A DNA stretch of 64,000 nt from Ananas comosus. Its lineage: Eukaryota > Streptophyta > Magnoliopsida > Poales > Bromeliaceae. The stretch spans positions 2,483,935 through 2,547,934 of the forward strand of contig NC_033631.1 of assembly GCF_001540865.1 (NCBI RefSeq), in the 5' to 3' direction. Under the pieces are notes generated by a model, which searched no databases, was not told the origin of the DNA, and worked only from the letters and a program-made list of their open reading frames with translations. Every line of letters starts with the position of its first letter. Position 1 is the stretch's first letter. This document shows, in pieces, positions 43,401 through 49,966 of the stretch. A program made the position numbers and the translations under genes.

Positions 43401-45700
43401 TTGTAATTTCTGCAGGTTGAGAAAGTTCAAAAATTAGTAAAAGTTCAGACCATTGAATAAACTATCAAATATAAGCTGTAAGAGCTTTTCAGTCATAACG
43501 AGAGAAATGGTAAGCATGAGAATTACCATAAGCCTCTGCTGAATAATTTTGAGTATCTGATCTTTTGAGTAAGCACGGAAATTTATAACCAGGGGTTTAC
43601 CTGCCAGAAGCAAAATAAGAATGTTAAGATCATGCTTTCTTGCCCTTATGATGAAGCTATAAAGGCTATAGTTGAAAGCCATTTGAGGCAACTGATTGTA
43701 GAAGTACATGGATTAGCCTTCAACAACATCCAGACCATAACAAGTCACATAGAAAGAGGATAATAGAAAAGGAAGACTAATATCTTCCCAGCATCTTAGC
43801 AGAAGTTTAAAGAAAGAGGAAGAAAAGGTTGAGTACTCACAGTTTAATGATTCAAGCTTTGGAAGAAATCGATCTGCTAGGTCTATAGCATTTGCAATTC
43901 CTTCATATATAAATCAATAGTTGTAAGAATGACGCAAGCATCTGAAAATTGCTATAAAAAGAATCATATGAAAACTAAATTAGCTACTCCATGACTAAGA
44001 AACAATAATAAAGACATATTTGAATCTTTACCTATTAATATACATTGGGAAAATGGGAAAGTCGTAAGCATGAAAAGATCATGAAGTACTGCTCTATCTT
44101 TAGTTATCAAGTAATCCATCTCATCCACGACAATCACTCTGTCATACACACACACAAACACAAATGCATACAGTTGCAAACTTCGCATGAGAAGCTCGTC
44201 GTAGTAGGGCAGTTGTAAAAAGAACAGTACAGCACAAAATGTAAGAAAAGTTCTCACATCATCCTTCTGGAAGATGAATGGCTCCGAGAAAATAAGTTCT
44301 GAAGATGTTCAAGGGGCGAGAAGCCACTACTAGTTGTCTTCTTTTGAGGATGGAACTTTGCAAGAATCTGCAATGAAAACTTATTATTGGCTATGAGAAG
44401 GTTTATGCTGCAATATAGCTCAAAGCATTTTTCACATATTAAATAGTTACCACACTAAAAATTTCAGCTGTGCTGGTTAGAGAAGTACAATTAATAGCTA
44501 GCACATCCGGTAGTTTGACTCCCGCCTGCGAGTTGGATGGAACAGCACAAAATAGAATGAGACTATTAGATATACCACTAAGGAGAAAATAGGAAGCATA
44601 AAATCAATACAAAGAGTAACAACTCAAATTCATTTTATATTTCTGAAATCAGCTATGTACTACATGCTATAGTTAGCTTAAAAGGGCCGGCATTCTGTCC
44701 TGTGGTGAGAGGCCAAATTGAGCCGAGTCACGTTCGAAATGGGGGGAGGTCGGCTTAGGCCGAGTCATGTTCAAAGTGGCGTGAGGCTAGGCCAGTCGAG
44801 TCACAATCGAAACCCTAGGTGCTATGTCATTACACTTTAAGTGAATTGATTGTATATTTTTAAGAGCTCGAACTTTTAGGTTAATGGTTAGCACCAACAA
44901 ACCGACAATAGTTATGTATTTCTTGTCTCATCATAAAACTTACAACTTACAAGCTATTTAAAAGTAAAGGGGATGCTATACCTCCTTCGACCAAAGCATT
45001 ACGTTTTCTGTTACTCTGCCGATGGACAAAGTTTTTCCGGTTCCCGGACATCCGCACACGTACAAACTGCCGGCTCTTTCCCGTTCGACGCAAGTCTTAC
45101 AGAACTCAAAGATCCTTTTCTGCTCCTCCGCACGGCATACGACATTGTAGGGGGCCGTAGCCACGTGCAATGCTTCCTTAACCGCTTGCATCTGCGCCGG
45201 ATCTGGCACGCAACAGGATCAAAGTCCAGAATTTAATAGATTCAAGGTTAGATCAGAGCTCTCAAAGTCATGGATCTTTCTCCGTGGACTTAACAAACAC
45301 GAAAAGGATGAATCAAAAGAAGGATCTTGCCTGTGGGATTCCACTCGGGCTTCTCCGAGAATTGGTTCAATAATCTTTTCCTCGGAGACTTCGGAGATCG
45401 CAAGAGCTTGTGATCGGAAACTCTGCCATTGCCCTGCCAAAATCCAAATCCGCTCCACAAAATGGATGTAAAATAGAAAAGAAAAAGGAGAAACCCTAGA
45501 TTTGGTATGCTGGGGAAGGGGTGGTAGGTCACATTTGCGGGGGATTGGGTTTTGATCGGAGTGCCATCGTCGGCGCTGTGAGATCTCGATCGCTTCTTCT
45601 TGTTCGGGGTGGAGCTTCCTTTCCCATCCGGATTTCCCTTCGCCGGGGAAGCGATGGGCGGCGACGGGAGAAGCGCTTCGGAGCTTCTGAGAGTCGGCAT
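17499..45700 (-). CDS. CDC6: CDC6 replication-licensing ATPase, 16 exons, intact
   Basis: CDC6 is an AAA+ ATPase that, with ORC and CDT1, loads MCM2-7 at replication origins in G1. Exons on the minus strand, in order: 45700-45533, 45433-45331, 45202-44982, 44525-44451, 44367-44258, 44138-44032, 43900-43841, 43600-43527, 43353-43303, 28850-28801, 19441-19378, 18753-18664, 18142-18077, 17888-17793, 17707-17618, 17537-17499. They sum to 1464 bp and every phase fits, giving 487 residues, close to other plant CDC6 proteins. Visible motifs: basic, SP-rich N-terminus with SPKSPRKR; Walker A GCPGTGKT (about 141-148); Walker B VVDEMD (about 229-234); [15 protein letters not shown]; the [17 protein letters not shown] sensor-2 region; a C-terminal winged-helix part ([25 protein letters not shown]) ending FFQNCLDQQ. 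Exon 1 starts at the only suitable ATG. Intron 2 appears to be GC-AG. Introns 9 (14.5 kb) and 10 (9.4 kb) are swollen by retrotransposons. Expression is untested. Confidence 0.93.
18825..18988 (-). mobile_element. tRNA-derived SINE in CDC6 intron 11
   Basis: The element is flanked by the perfect 12-bp duplication AACAATATATAA (18813-18824 and 18989-19000). Read on the minus strand it starts ACCGACTGTCCA. It then has a good Pol III A box (TAGCGCAAGTGG) and a B-box-like AGTTCAAATCC. Its tail is AATAAACGAAGCGGGTAGCA, TGCTACC, CTCTCTCT and an A run. The tail resembles the LINE 3' end at 5830-5873, as expected if that LINE family mobilises it. The 12-bp perfect duplication suggests a fairly recent insertion. 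Confidence 0.88.
19496..20178 (-). repeat. 3' LTR of the intron-10 copia element
   Basis: Aligns with the LTR at 27041-27715. It carries a small internal direct duplication (CACAGCAACCACGAG repeated near 19799-19830) and a 40-bp duplication at its U3 end, so the outer boundary is approximate. Confidence 0.75.
20520..21665. mobile_element. Non-autonomous hAT element
   Basis: Perfect 16-bp terminal inverted repeats (CAAGGTTTAAAGTGCC and its reverse complement) flanked by the perfect 8-bp duplication CTCTCAAC (20512-20519 and 21666-21673), the hAT signature. Both ends carry clusters of GGCACGG/CCGTGCC words, candidate subterminal transposase sites. No transposase is present. An A-rich tract (about 21401-21489) produces spurious lysine-rich frames. 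It is inserted in the RNase H region of the copia remnant. Confidence 0.93.
22211..22890. mobile_element. Unclassified insertion with hairpin and GGCCCCGTTTGTTTG end
   Basis: This block interrupts the copia RT between an EILR-encoding segment at its right and the [12 protein letters not shown] segment at its left. Its right end reads GCAAACAAACGGGGCC. It includes GA-rich gene-like sequence (22540-22680) and a perfect 38-bp palindrome. The left terminus does not mirror the right, so it is truncated or misjudged. The layout recalls 679-1370. Confidence 0.5.
22756..22793. repeat. Perfect 38-bp palindrome
   Basis: The half-site GGTCTTAACGGGTTATCCT is followed directly by its exact reverse complement, with no spacer. 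The AACGGGTTAT core is shared with the hairpin at 1201-1289. Confidence 0.95.
23960..24570 (+). mobile_element. Solo-LTR-like insertion with tandem PBS-like modules
   Basis: 611 bp starting TGTTAGGACTTGG and ending TTCTCAACA, flanked by CTCAT (23955-23959) and CTCGT (24571-24575), 4 of 5 identical. It splits the copia integrase/RT boundary. Near its 3' end, short modules of an ACA-like end followed by a PBS-like word recur: AACTTGTACCGGAGC, AATTAGTATCAGAGC and TTTGGTATC. This resembles repeated copies of an LTR-end/tRNA-Met PBS junction. Confidence 0.65.
24657..24732. repeat. 38-bp tandem duplication
   Basis: Two consecutive copies of a 38-bp unit starting CCAAATAAGAAGCGGTAATA and ending CCCAGAAA, inside the copia integrase remnant. 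A simple later duplication. Confidence 0.9.
25430..25980 (-). mobile_element. TRIM (miniature LTR retrotransposon)
   Basis: Two 166-bp direct LTRs (25430-25595 and 25815-25980), each from TGTGACACCCC to GGGGTCTCACA, enclose about 219 bp without coding capacity. The target duplication ATTTG is perfect (25425-25429 and 25981-25985). In minus-strand sense the 5' LTR is followed by GTTGGTATCAGAGAC, an initiator-tRNA-Met primer-binding site, and the 3' LTR is preceded by the polypurine tract AAAGGGGGGGAGAT. It is inserted in the copia remnant and must be mobilised by another element. Confidence 0.93.
27041..27715 (-). repeat. 5' LTR of the intron-10 copia element
   Basis: Partner of 19496-20178. 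Ends at AACA (27712-27715) followed by TACTA. Confidence 0.75.
28090..28211. repeat. About 62-bp tandem duplication in CDC6 intron 10
   Basis: Two adjacent copies, each from GAAATCAAAGAGCCTACAG or its variant through ACAAGCCATCAGAATGGCTT to an AATTTCAATTC end, differing by scattered substitutions. Confidence 0.75.
28801..28850 (-). CDS. CDC6: CDC6 exon 10
   Basis: A 50-bp exon encoding [17 protein letters not shown], the conserved sensor-2 stretch of CDC6. It is flanked by a CTACAG acceptor and a GTAATA donor. It is isolated by a 14.5-kb intron upstream and a 9.4-kb intron downstream, yet phases 0 and 2 fit the neighbouring exons exactly. Confidence 0.93.
28971..29943 (-). repeat. 3' LTR of the outer copia element
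   Basis: 973 bp. Minus-strand sense runs from TGTTAGTTTTAATTATT to TTTTTCCAACA. A TATATAAAG box lies at about 29408-29416, so transcription would start near 29385. The segment AATCTCGCTTCTAGGA (29161-29146 in sense) pairs with the primer-binding position beside the other LTR; CAGTGC follows it. Confidence 0.9.
29146..29161 (-). promoter_or_regulatory. LTR segment complementary to the outer element's PBS (candidate self-primer)
   Basis: In sense this reads AATCTCGCTTCTAGGA. The 16 nt after the 5' LTR read TTCTAGAAGTGAGATT (41669-41654). All 16 positions pair, two of them as G:U. The segment lies about 220 nt past the predicted transcript start and 175 nt before the LTR end. Another copy is in the plus-oriented LTR at 42625-42640. 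Confidence 0.7.
30540..31655 (-). pseudogene. Outer copia: RT end and RNase H
   Basis: 31655-31353 encodes [19 protein letters not shown] and [11 protein letters not shown]. The RT catalytic YVDD has become YVDE here, which would itself impair polymerase. 31301-30879 continues with [36 protein letters not shown] and [15 protein letters not shown] sequence. RNase H remnants extend to about 30540. Downstream to the LTR is a roughly 600-bp untranslated tail. The inner element cut this RT from its N-terminal half at 38515. Confidence 0.87.
31656..32284 (-). repeat. 3' LTR of the inner copia element
   Basis: In sense it starts TGTTGGAGAAAATCC and ends TTTTCCTCAACA. It carries the PBS-complementary segment at 31818-31834. 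Confidence 0.93.
32903..35173 (-). pseudogene. Inner copia: integrase core, RT and RNase H (756 codons open)
   Basis: A long open frame. The integrase end has [15 protein letters not shown] and [17 protein letters not shown] linker with [17 protein letters not shown] follows. RT has [56 protein letters not shown] and the catalytic [10 protein letters not shown]. RNase H has [19 protein letters not shown] and [17 protein letters not shown]. All key polymerase residues are present. A one-base frameshift near 35200 separates it from the upstream integrase part, so it is intact in sequence but not in frame with the rest. Confidence 0.95.
35174..36486 (-). pseudogene. Inner copia: GAG end, protease and N-terminal integrase
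   Basis: The 397-codon frame 36453-35260 encodes the end of GAG ([20 protein letters not shown]), a zinc knuckle ([15 protein letters not shown], where the last expected cysteine is absent), the protease motif [12 protein letters not shown], and the integrase zinc region ([12 protein letters not shown] ... [14 protein letters not shown]). It ends in FVTFIDD at a TAG (35260) where the family has tyrosine. Upstream, a TAA (36487-36489) separates it from the GAG start. Confidence 0.93.
36487..37065 (-). pseudogene. Inner copia: GAG N-terminal part
   Basis: 192 codons from an ATG at 37065 to the TAA at 36487. It includes [20 protein letters not shown] and a [20 protein letters not shown] segment typical of copia GAG. 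The TAA replaces a single codon: the next frame continues directly with [16 protein letters not shown]. Confidence 0.9.
37330..37375 (+). other. tRNA-like B-box fragment in the inner copia leader
   Basis: GGGTTCAAATCCC is a perfect Pol III B box. A weak A-box-like TGGTTAGAGGG lies about 35 bp upstream, and T-rich sequence follows. It runs opposite to the element's own transcription. It could be a SINE head fragment; no target duplication was found and no full tRNA fold is evident. Confidence 0.4.
37382..37654. repeat. Six-copy TTTACTGTAGCAAA motif array in the inner copia leader
   Basis: The motif or a close variant occurs at about 37382, 37417, 37521, 37557, 37602 and 37640 (plus-strand reading), so TTTGCTACAGTAAA in the element's sense. 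Spacing is irregular and the spacers are unrelated. It lies between PBS and GAG, where packaging or dimerisation signals are usually found; function is inferred only from place. Confidence 0.75.
37872..37888 (-). promoter_or_regulatory. Non-tRNA primer-binding site of the inner copia element
   Basis: Directly after the 5' LTR the sense strand reads CTCTAAGGCGTATTCCG. This does not begin with TGG and is unlike the tRNA-Met PBS. The first 16 nt pair with the LTR segment GGAATACGCCTTAGGG (38066-38051 in sense): 15 Watson-Crick pairs and one G:U. Confidence 0.75.
37889..38514 (-). repeat. 5' LTR of the inner copia element
   Basis: A TATATATA box at about 38271-38278 puts the transcript start near 38240. 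The PBS-complementary segment (38067-38051) would lie about 175 nt into the RNA and 162 nt before the PBS. Confidence 0.92.
38515..39828 (-). pseudogene. Outer copia: integrase and RT N-terminal half
   Basis: 39828-39313 encodes [54 protein letters not shown] and the [15 protein letters not shown] segment of the integrase core. 39326-38515 overlaps in another frame, so there is a frameshift near 39320. It has [56 protein letters not shown] and [18 protein letters not shown]. It stops where the inner element inserted; the remainder is at 31655. Confidence 0.9.
40014..41373 (-). pseudogene. Outer copia: GAG and protease
   Basis: GAG starts [15 protein letters not shown] at 41373 and runs to about 40906. 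After a break, 40811-40263 continues with the end of GAG, a CCHC knuckle ([14 protein letters not shown]) and the protease site as [13 protein letters not shown]. 40244-40014 carries [20 protein letters not shown] and [11 protein letters not shown]. At least two stops or frameshifts interrupt it. Confidence 0.88.
41654..41669 (-). promoter_or_regulatory. Non-tRNA primer-binding site of the outer copia element
   Basis: The sense sequence TTCTAGAAGTGAGATT lies directly next to the remnant of the 5' LTR. It pairs over all 16 nt with the LTR segment at 29161-29146 (two G:U pairs). It is unlike the inner PBS and unlike tRNA-Met sites. Confidence 0.72.
41670..41843 (-). repeat. Truncated 5' LTR piece of the outer copia element
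   Basis: Corresponds to 28971-29143 of the intact LTR with one extra A. The break falls at a TGT shared with the start of the inverted LTR, matching 29144-29146, the edge of the primer-like segment. Confidence 0.88.
41844..42813 (+). repeat. Full-length LTR in opposite orientation at the outer element's right end
   Basis: About 970 bp running TGTTAGTTTTAATTATT to TTTTTCCAACA on the plus strand, the reverse of 28971-29943. It has the TATATAAAG box near 42370 and the primer-like segment at 42625-42640. It is followed by AGGGT, near-matching AGAGT at the left end. It could also be an independent solo LTR whose insertion was followed by a deletion. Confidence 0.88.
43303..45700 (-). CDS. CDC6: CDC6 exons 1-9 (5' part of the gene)
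   Basis: Compact part of the gene: nine exons in 2.4 kb. Exon 1 (56 codons) is basic and rich in serine and proline. Exon 2 has SPKSPRKR, a likely CDK and nuclear-localisation region. Exon 3 carries Walker A and exon 6 Walker B. Exon 5 ends in phase 2, and exon 6 supplies the third base after a TATGACAG acceptor, restoring frame into [11 protein letters not shown]. Exon 2 ends ACAG|GCAAGA, a GC donor. Introns are 80-460 bp. Confidence 0.92.
44695..44815. repeat. Three degenerate about 40-bp repeats in CDC6 intron 3
   Basis: Repeats of GAGCCGAGTCACGTTCGAAA or variants, separated by GTCGGCTTAGGC-like spacers. Non-coding. Confidence 0.6.
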
Positions 45701-45782
45701 TGTTGTGGATATTTGTACTTTGGGAAAGCGCGTGGGAATAGAAGGATCGAGAAGAGAGAAGAGGAGGGAAGAAGAGCGAGTG

Positions 45783-45796
45783 TTTTGCGCGGGAAA
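45783..45796 (-). promoter_or_regulatory. E2F-type site upstream of CDC6
   Basis: TTTCCCGCGCAAAA on the minus strand, 83 bp upstream of the CDC6 ATG, a full match to the E2F consensus. CDC6 is an established E2F target at G1/S in plants and animals, so site and gene fit together. Confidence 0.75.
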
Positions 45797-45841
45797 CGGA
45801 CGGCGGCGTGATAGAGAGAGGAGAGAGAAGAAGATGGGATG

Positions 45842-45855
45842 TTTTGGGCGGGAAA
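45842..45855 (-). promoter_or_regulatory. Second E2F-type site upstream of CDC6
   Basis: TTTCCCGCCCAAAA on the minus strand, 142 bp upstream of the ATG and 59 bp from the first site (start to start). Confidence 0.7.
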
Positions 45856-45889
45856 TGGATGGCGCGGTGATATGCCCGTCTTAGGAACG

Positions 45890-46395
45890 TTAATGGTACG
45901 GATATCTGAAATTTTATTCGAACCCGAATCAGCACAGGATGAATTTATTCAATACTAAATAAATATAGTTTTGAATATGAATATTAAAAATAAAAATCCG
46001 AACAGATATAAATACATATATGAATTTTGGCTGTATTTGACCCGAACGTGAATTCGATCCGAATCCGAATTTATTTTACATTATATACAATATGTATATA
46101 AAAATTTGATATTATATTTGAATTTGTATTTTAAAAATTTATATTTAATGTAATATATTTTGAAATATTGAAGAGAGAAATAATTGTTTCCGGTTCTGAT
46201 TTTTGGGTTCGGATTCTGGTTCTGGTTCGGATTCGAGTTTTGAATTTTTGGTCGGATTTGAGTTTGGATAAGAATTTTTAAAATCCGTCGGGCTCGGGTT
46301 TGAGTTCGGGTTCGGGTTCGGGTTCGGGTTTCAAGTTTGGAGTTGGGTTTGGGTTTGGGTTATTAAAAATCCGCCCCGAATTCGACCCATTAACA
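45890..46395. repeat. Gene-free stretch with TTCGGG/TTTGGG tandem words
   Basis: An AT-rich stretch, then 46190-46365 with many copies of GGTTCGGGTTCGGG-type words and CCGAATCCGAA complements in its first half. The two halves partly mirror each other (CGAATTC...ATCCG), as in common plant foldback repeats. No gene seen. Confidence 0.5.
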
Positions 46396-46974
46396 TCTCT
46401 ACTCCGTCTATATCCAGGAAAAAAAAAAAATTAAATACACCAGTTATATTATTGATGTAACATATTCAACTAGTAAAATTATATTTTTTTTCAATTTATC
46501 CATCCCATCATGATTACTAAAAAATATTTTTACTCTGCTTAAATCTAAAAATAGATAAGTGATTGATTGGTTATTGATGATGTGATACAAGTATTACATA
46601 GTAAACTTTCTTGTGTCTACGATATAATGATATAGCATCTTCAATCGATCATATTTGATCTACATGATTACTAATTCTATTATAGTGTTTTAAAAAATTG
46701 TTTTTATTATAGTTTTATCTAAAAAGAAAAAATATAATTAGCTAGATATAAATGATACAATATAGTTGCTAGAGATTAAACTTCTCCAATCGGAACATTA
46801 AGAAAGAAATATTTTATTACATTTTTATTTCAAAACGAGAGATGTGTTTGGCCGGAGATAGATGATATGATACAGCTACTATATATTAAGCCTCTCTAAC
46901 TAGAACATGGGACTATGCGTGTAAAACCAGTCTGACTAATTTAACCAGTTATAGAAATTAGTAAAAACATACCG
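46396..46974. other. AT-rich intergenic sequence, nothing seen
   Basis: No supported coding frame, RNA or clear repeat between the TTCGGG block and R1 copy c. Confidence 0.5.
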
Positions 46975-47259
46975 AATTTTATCTAAACTATGAATCATTT
47001 TGATTTGACTATCTAAGCTTTTAAAATTTTAATTTTATTACCTAATATGTCAATTTGTTTCTTTTATTTTAAATTTCAAGCTAATTTTTTGATTTAATGA
47101 ACTTATAGTTGTGAGAATTGTACAAAGTAAATTAACTAAACTAAGTTAATGAACTCACAGTTGCGAGAATTGGATGAATTATACAACTAAATCTATAAAA
47201 ATAAACAACACATTTAAATTTTAAAGTTAAAATACCATTGACCGACTAAAATCAAACAA
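46975..47259. repeat. Dispersed repeat R1, copy c, split by MULE-B
   Basis: Carries the R1 blocks (TAAAATTTTAATTTTATTACC, GTTGTGAGAATTG, TAAAGTTAAAATACCATTGA). The repeat appears to resume after MULE-B at 49367-49420 (GATGGTAAATTAAAATTTTA). Confidence 0.6.
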
Positions 47260-49357
47260 GGCCAATTTGCATAAAAAATTCACAAGCTTTGAGCTTTTGC
47301 AAAATTGAGCCGCATTTTTCGATTTTGCATATTCGAGCCGGATTTTTAGAAAACTAACCAAAATATCCTTATTCCTTTCTCTCTCTTCTTTTTTTTCTCT
47401 CGTTTTTTTCCCTCTTTGAAGAGAGAGGCGGAGGTGGAAGTGACCTGCCTCCTCTCTATCCCCGCGCCCTCCTCTGCGTCCACGCACCATCCACCATGTT
47501 CGCCTCCGACCCCACCAAGGCTACGCTCGCCGTCATCCTTTGGGACGCTCTTTCTCGCCTCTGCCCCATGCGCCCTCGTTCGCGCCCGCTCACTCCCCGC
47601 CCTCCTCGCCTCCAACCTCACCGAGGCTGTGCCACTATCCTTTTTTTTTTTCTCTCCGAACTTCCTCCACCACCTCCGCAGCCCTTTGCGACCTGCCTCC
47701 ACCTCCACTGCAGCAGATTTTTCACCCACCAAATCCACTTCTGGGAACTCGCTGTCCTCACCACCACCGCCAATGACGAAAAGGAAGCACTTCTTGACGC
47801 CAAGAAGCTCGCTGGCAAGGAAGGGGCACGCAACCAACCGCGCCCACCCGAGGCCAGCGACGAGCGAGGTAGAGACTGAGAAAAGCACGACAACGCCGGA
47901 GAAGAGGGTGGGGCGGCGGCAAGCGCAGCGTCCCAGAGGGCAACCGTGAGTGCGGCCTTGGCAAGGTTAAAAGCGAGGAGGGCGAAGGGTGCACGAGAGC
48001 ATCTCTAGTCAAGCACTTTTATTTGCTTAAAACAAAACAATTAACTAAAAACCAAAAACTAGAGAATAAAGAAGAAGATGAAGTTGCACTGTTAAAATAA
48101 AGCTACACTGTTTTAGAAAAACGTTGCACAGCCACTATTATAGATATAAGTTACACTCTTTAAAATATAAACTACACCCTTTAAGATAAAAATTACATTT
48201 TTTAAACAAAAGTTGCACTCTTTGAGAGGAGAAATAGTGTAACTTTTATTTTAAAAGTATAACTTTCATCTTAAAAGGTCCTTTTTGGGAGAAGAAAGTG
48301 TAACTATCTCCCAAATAGTACAACTTTCATTTAAAGAATATAACTTTCATCTTAAAAAGTGATCTTTGGAAGAAAAAATAATATAACTATCTTTCAAATA
48401 GTGCAACTTTCGTTTAAATAGTGTAACTTTCATCTTAAAGGATGCAATTTACATCTCAAAGAGTACAACTTATGTCTACAATAGTGCAACTTTCTTCTAA
48501 AATAATATAACTTTATTTTAACAGTGCAACTTCATCTCATTCTTCTTTCTTCTCTAGTTCTTCTTCCTTATTCTCTAGTTTTTAAATTTTAGTTAATTTT
48601 TTTATTTTAAGCAAAAAAAAGGGCTTGACCAGAGATGCTCCCGTACACCCCCCGCCCTCATTGCTTCCGACCCTGCCGAGGCCGTGCTCGCCGCTGCCCT
48701 CTGGGACACTGCGCTCACCGCCGCCCCGCCCTCTTCTCCGGTGTCGGCACGTTCTCTTCCGTCTCCACCTCGCTCATCACTGGCCCCTGATAGGCGCGAT
48801 GGGTCGCGTGCCCCCTCCCTCACCAGCGAGATTCTTAGCACCGAGAAGAGCTTCATTTTCATTGTCGGCGGTAGTGTGAGGACGGCGGGTTCCTAGAAGT
48901 GGGTTTGGTGAGTGAAAAATCTGCTGTAGTGGAGGTAGAGGTGGGTCGTGAAGGGCCGCGGAGGCAGTGGAGGAGGTTCAGAGAGAAAAAAAAGAGGATC
49001 GCAACGCAGCCTCGACGGGGTCAAAGGCAAGGAGGGCGGGAGGTGAGCAGGCGCGGGCGAGGGTGCATGGGGTGGAGGCTAGGAGGGGCGTCCCAAAGGG
49101 CGGCGGTGAGCGCAGCCTTGGTGGAGTCGGAGGCAAAAAGGGCGGGTGGTGCGCAGACACAGGCAAGGTCGCCTTTGCCTCCGCCTCTCTCTTCGGAAAG
49201 AGAAAAAAAAAAAGAGAGAGAAAAAAAAGGAGAGAGAGAAAGGAATAAGGGTATTTTGGTTAGTTTTCTAAAAATGCGGTCCGAATCTACAAAATCAAAA
49301 ATAGCAGCCCAGTTTTGCAAAAGCTCAAAACTTGTGAATTTTTTATACAAATTGGCC
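47260..49357. mobile_element. MULE-B: palindromic non-autonomous Mutator-like element
   Basis: 2098 bp with the perfect 9-bp target duplication ATCAAACAA (47251-47259 and 49358-49366), diagnostic for MULEs. The termini GGCCAATTTGCATAAAAAAT (left) and its near reverse complement (right) are shared with MULE-A. The element is self-complementary over most of its length: GC-rich arms (about 47400-48000 and 48640-49200) flank a central array of AGTGCAACTTT words. The arms hold long open frames rich in Ala, Pro, Arg and Ser in several registers and resemble captured GC-rich host sequence (Pack-MULE-like). No transposase. It lies 1.4 kb upstream of CDC6. Confidence 0.92.
48060..48560. repeat. AGTGCAAC/AGTGTAAC motif array in the centre of MULE-B
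   Basis: More than ten copies of GTGCAACTTT, GTGTAACTTTCAT or their complements (AGTTGCACT, AAGTTACACT) at irregular spacing. The same word is abundant in MULE-A and in a short stretch at 60.6-60.8 kb. Confidence 0.8.
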
Positions 49358-49439
49358 ATCAAACAAATGAAAAGATTAGATGGTAAATTAAAATTTTAAA
49401 AGTTCGGATAATAAATTCAAATTTGTCAATAGTTTAGAA

Positions 49440-49900
49440 AAGTTCTACACAATTTTATCTAAAATTTTGGCTAAATTATGAAAGCCCCTTGCATTTTATC
49501 CCCAATCTCAATTACCCTTTCATAAAAAATTATATCAATTATCATTCTATACTTTATTAAAATCCCAAATAAATTCAGAAAAATTATCAAATTGACAAAT
49601 TAAAAATTGATAGTTCATTGAGCAATTTATTCAATTCATACGATTCTATTGCATTACTTAAAGATAATCTATAATTTTTTTCACAAAATTTTATACGTGA
49701 ATTTAATAATTAATTATCCTATATAATTAGATCTAATTGAAATAATAATAAAATATATAAAATATTTAATATACCCATTTATGTAGAAAAATTAAGACTT
49801 GCACCAAAGTATAAGAAAGATTTTATAAGTTAGCCAAAAGAATTTGTCCCAAATCCATTAAGCAACTGCGGAGGAGAAAGGGTAATTCGAAGTTGCCCAC
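49440..49900. other. AT-rich intergenic sequence, nothing seen
   Basis: No supported feature; a short (GA)n run follows at about 49908-49928. Confidence 0.5.
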
Positions 49901-49942
49901 GAGGTGTGAGAGAGAGAGAGAGAGAGAGGGTATGGCGCTGAG

Positions 49943-49966
49943 AATTATTATTATTATTATTATTAT
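49943..49966. repeat. (ATT)n microsatellite
   Basis: Seen directly; a solo LTR is inserted at its right edge. Confidence 0.9.

Noticed and set aside
44258..44280. A stop codon in CDC6 exon 5
   Set aside because: The TGA is created by the GTGAGA donor. Ending the exon after AT restores frame with exon 6.
17499..45700. CDC6 as a transposon-broken pseudogene
   Set aside because: All 16 exons keep phase and splice signals, Walker motifs are intact, and the insertions lie in introns.
45219..45935. A 238-codon frame overlapping CDC6 exons 1 and 2
   Set aside because: It runs through two CDC6 introns in another frame. The CDC6 reading explains the conserved sequence.
47416..47949. Host genes in the long Ala/Pro/Arg-rich frames of MULE-B
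   Set aside because: Frames are open in several registers on both strands because of GC-rich sequence, they are mirrored in the other arm, and no domain is recognisable.
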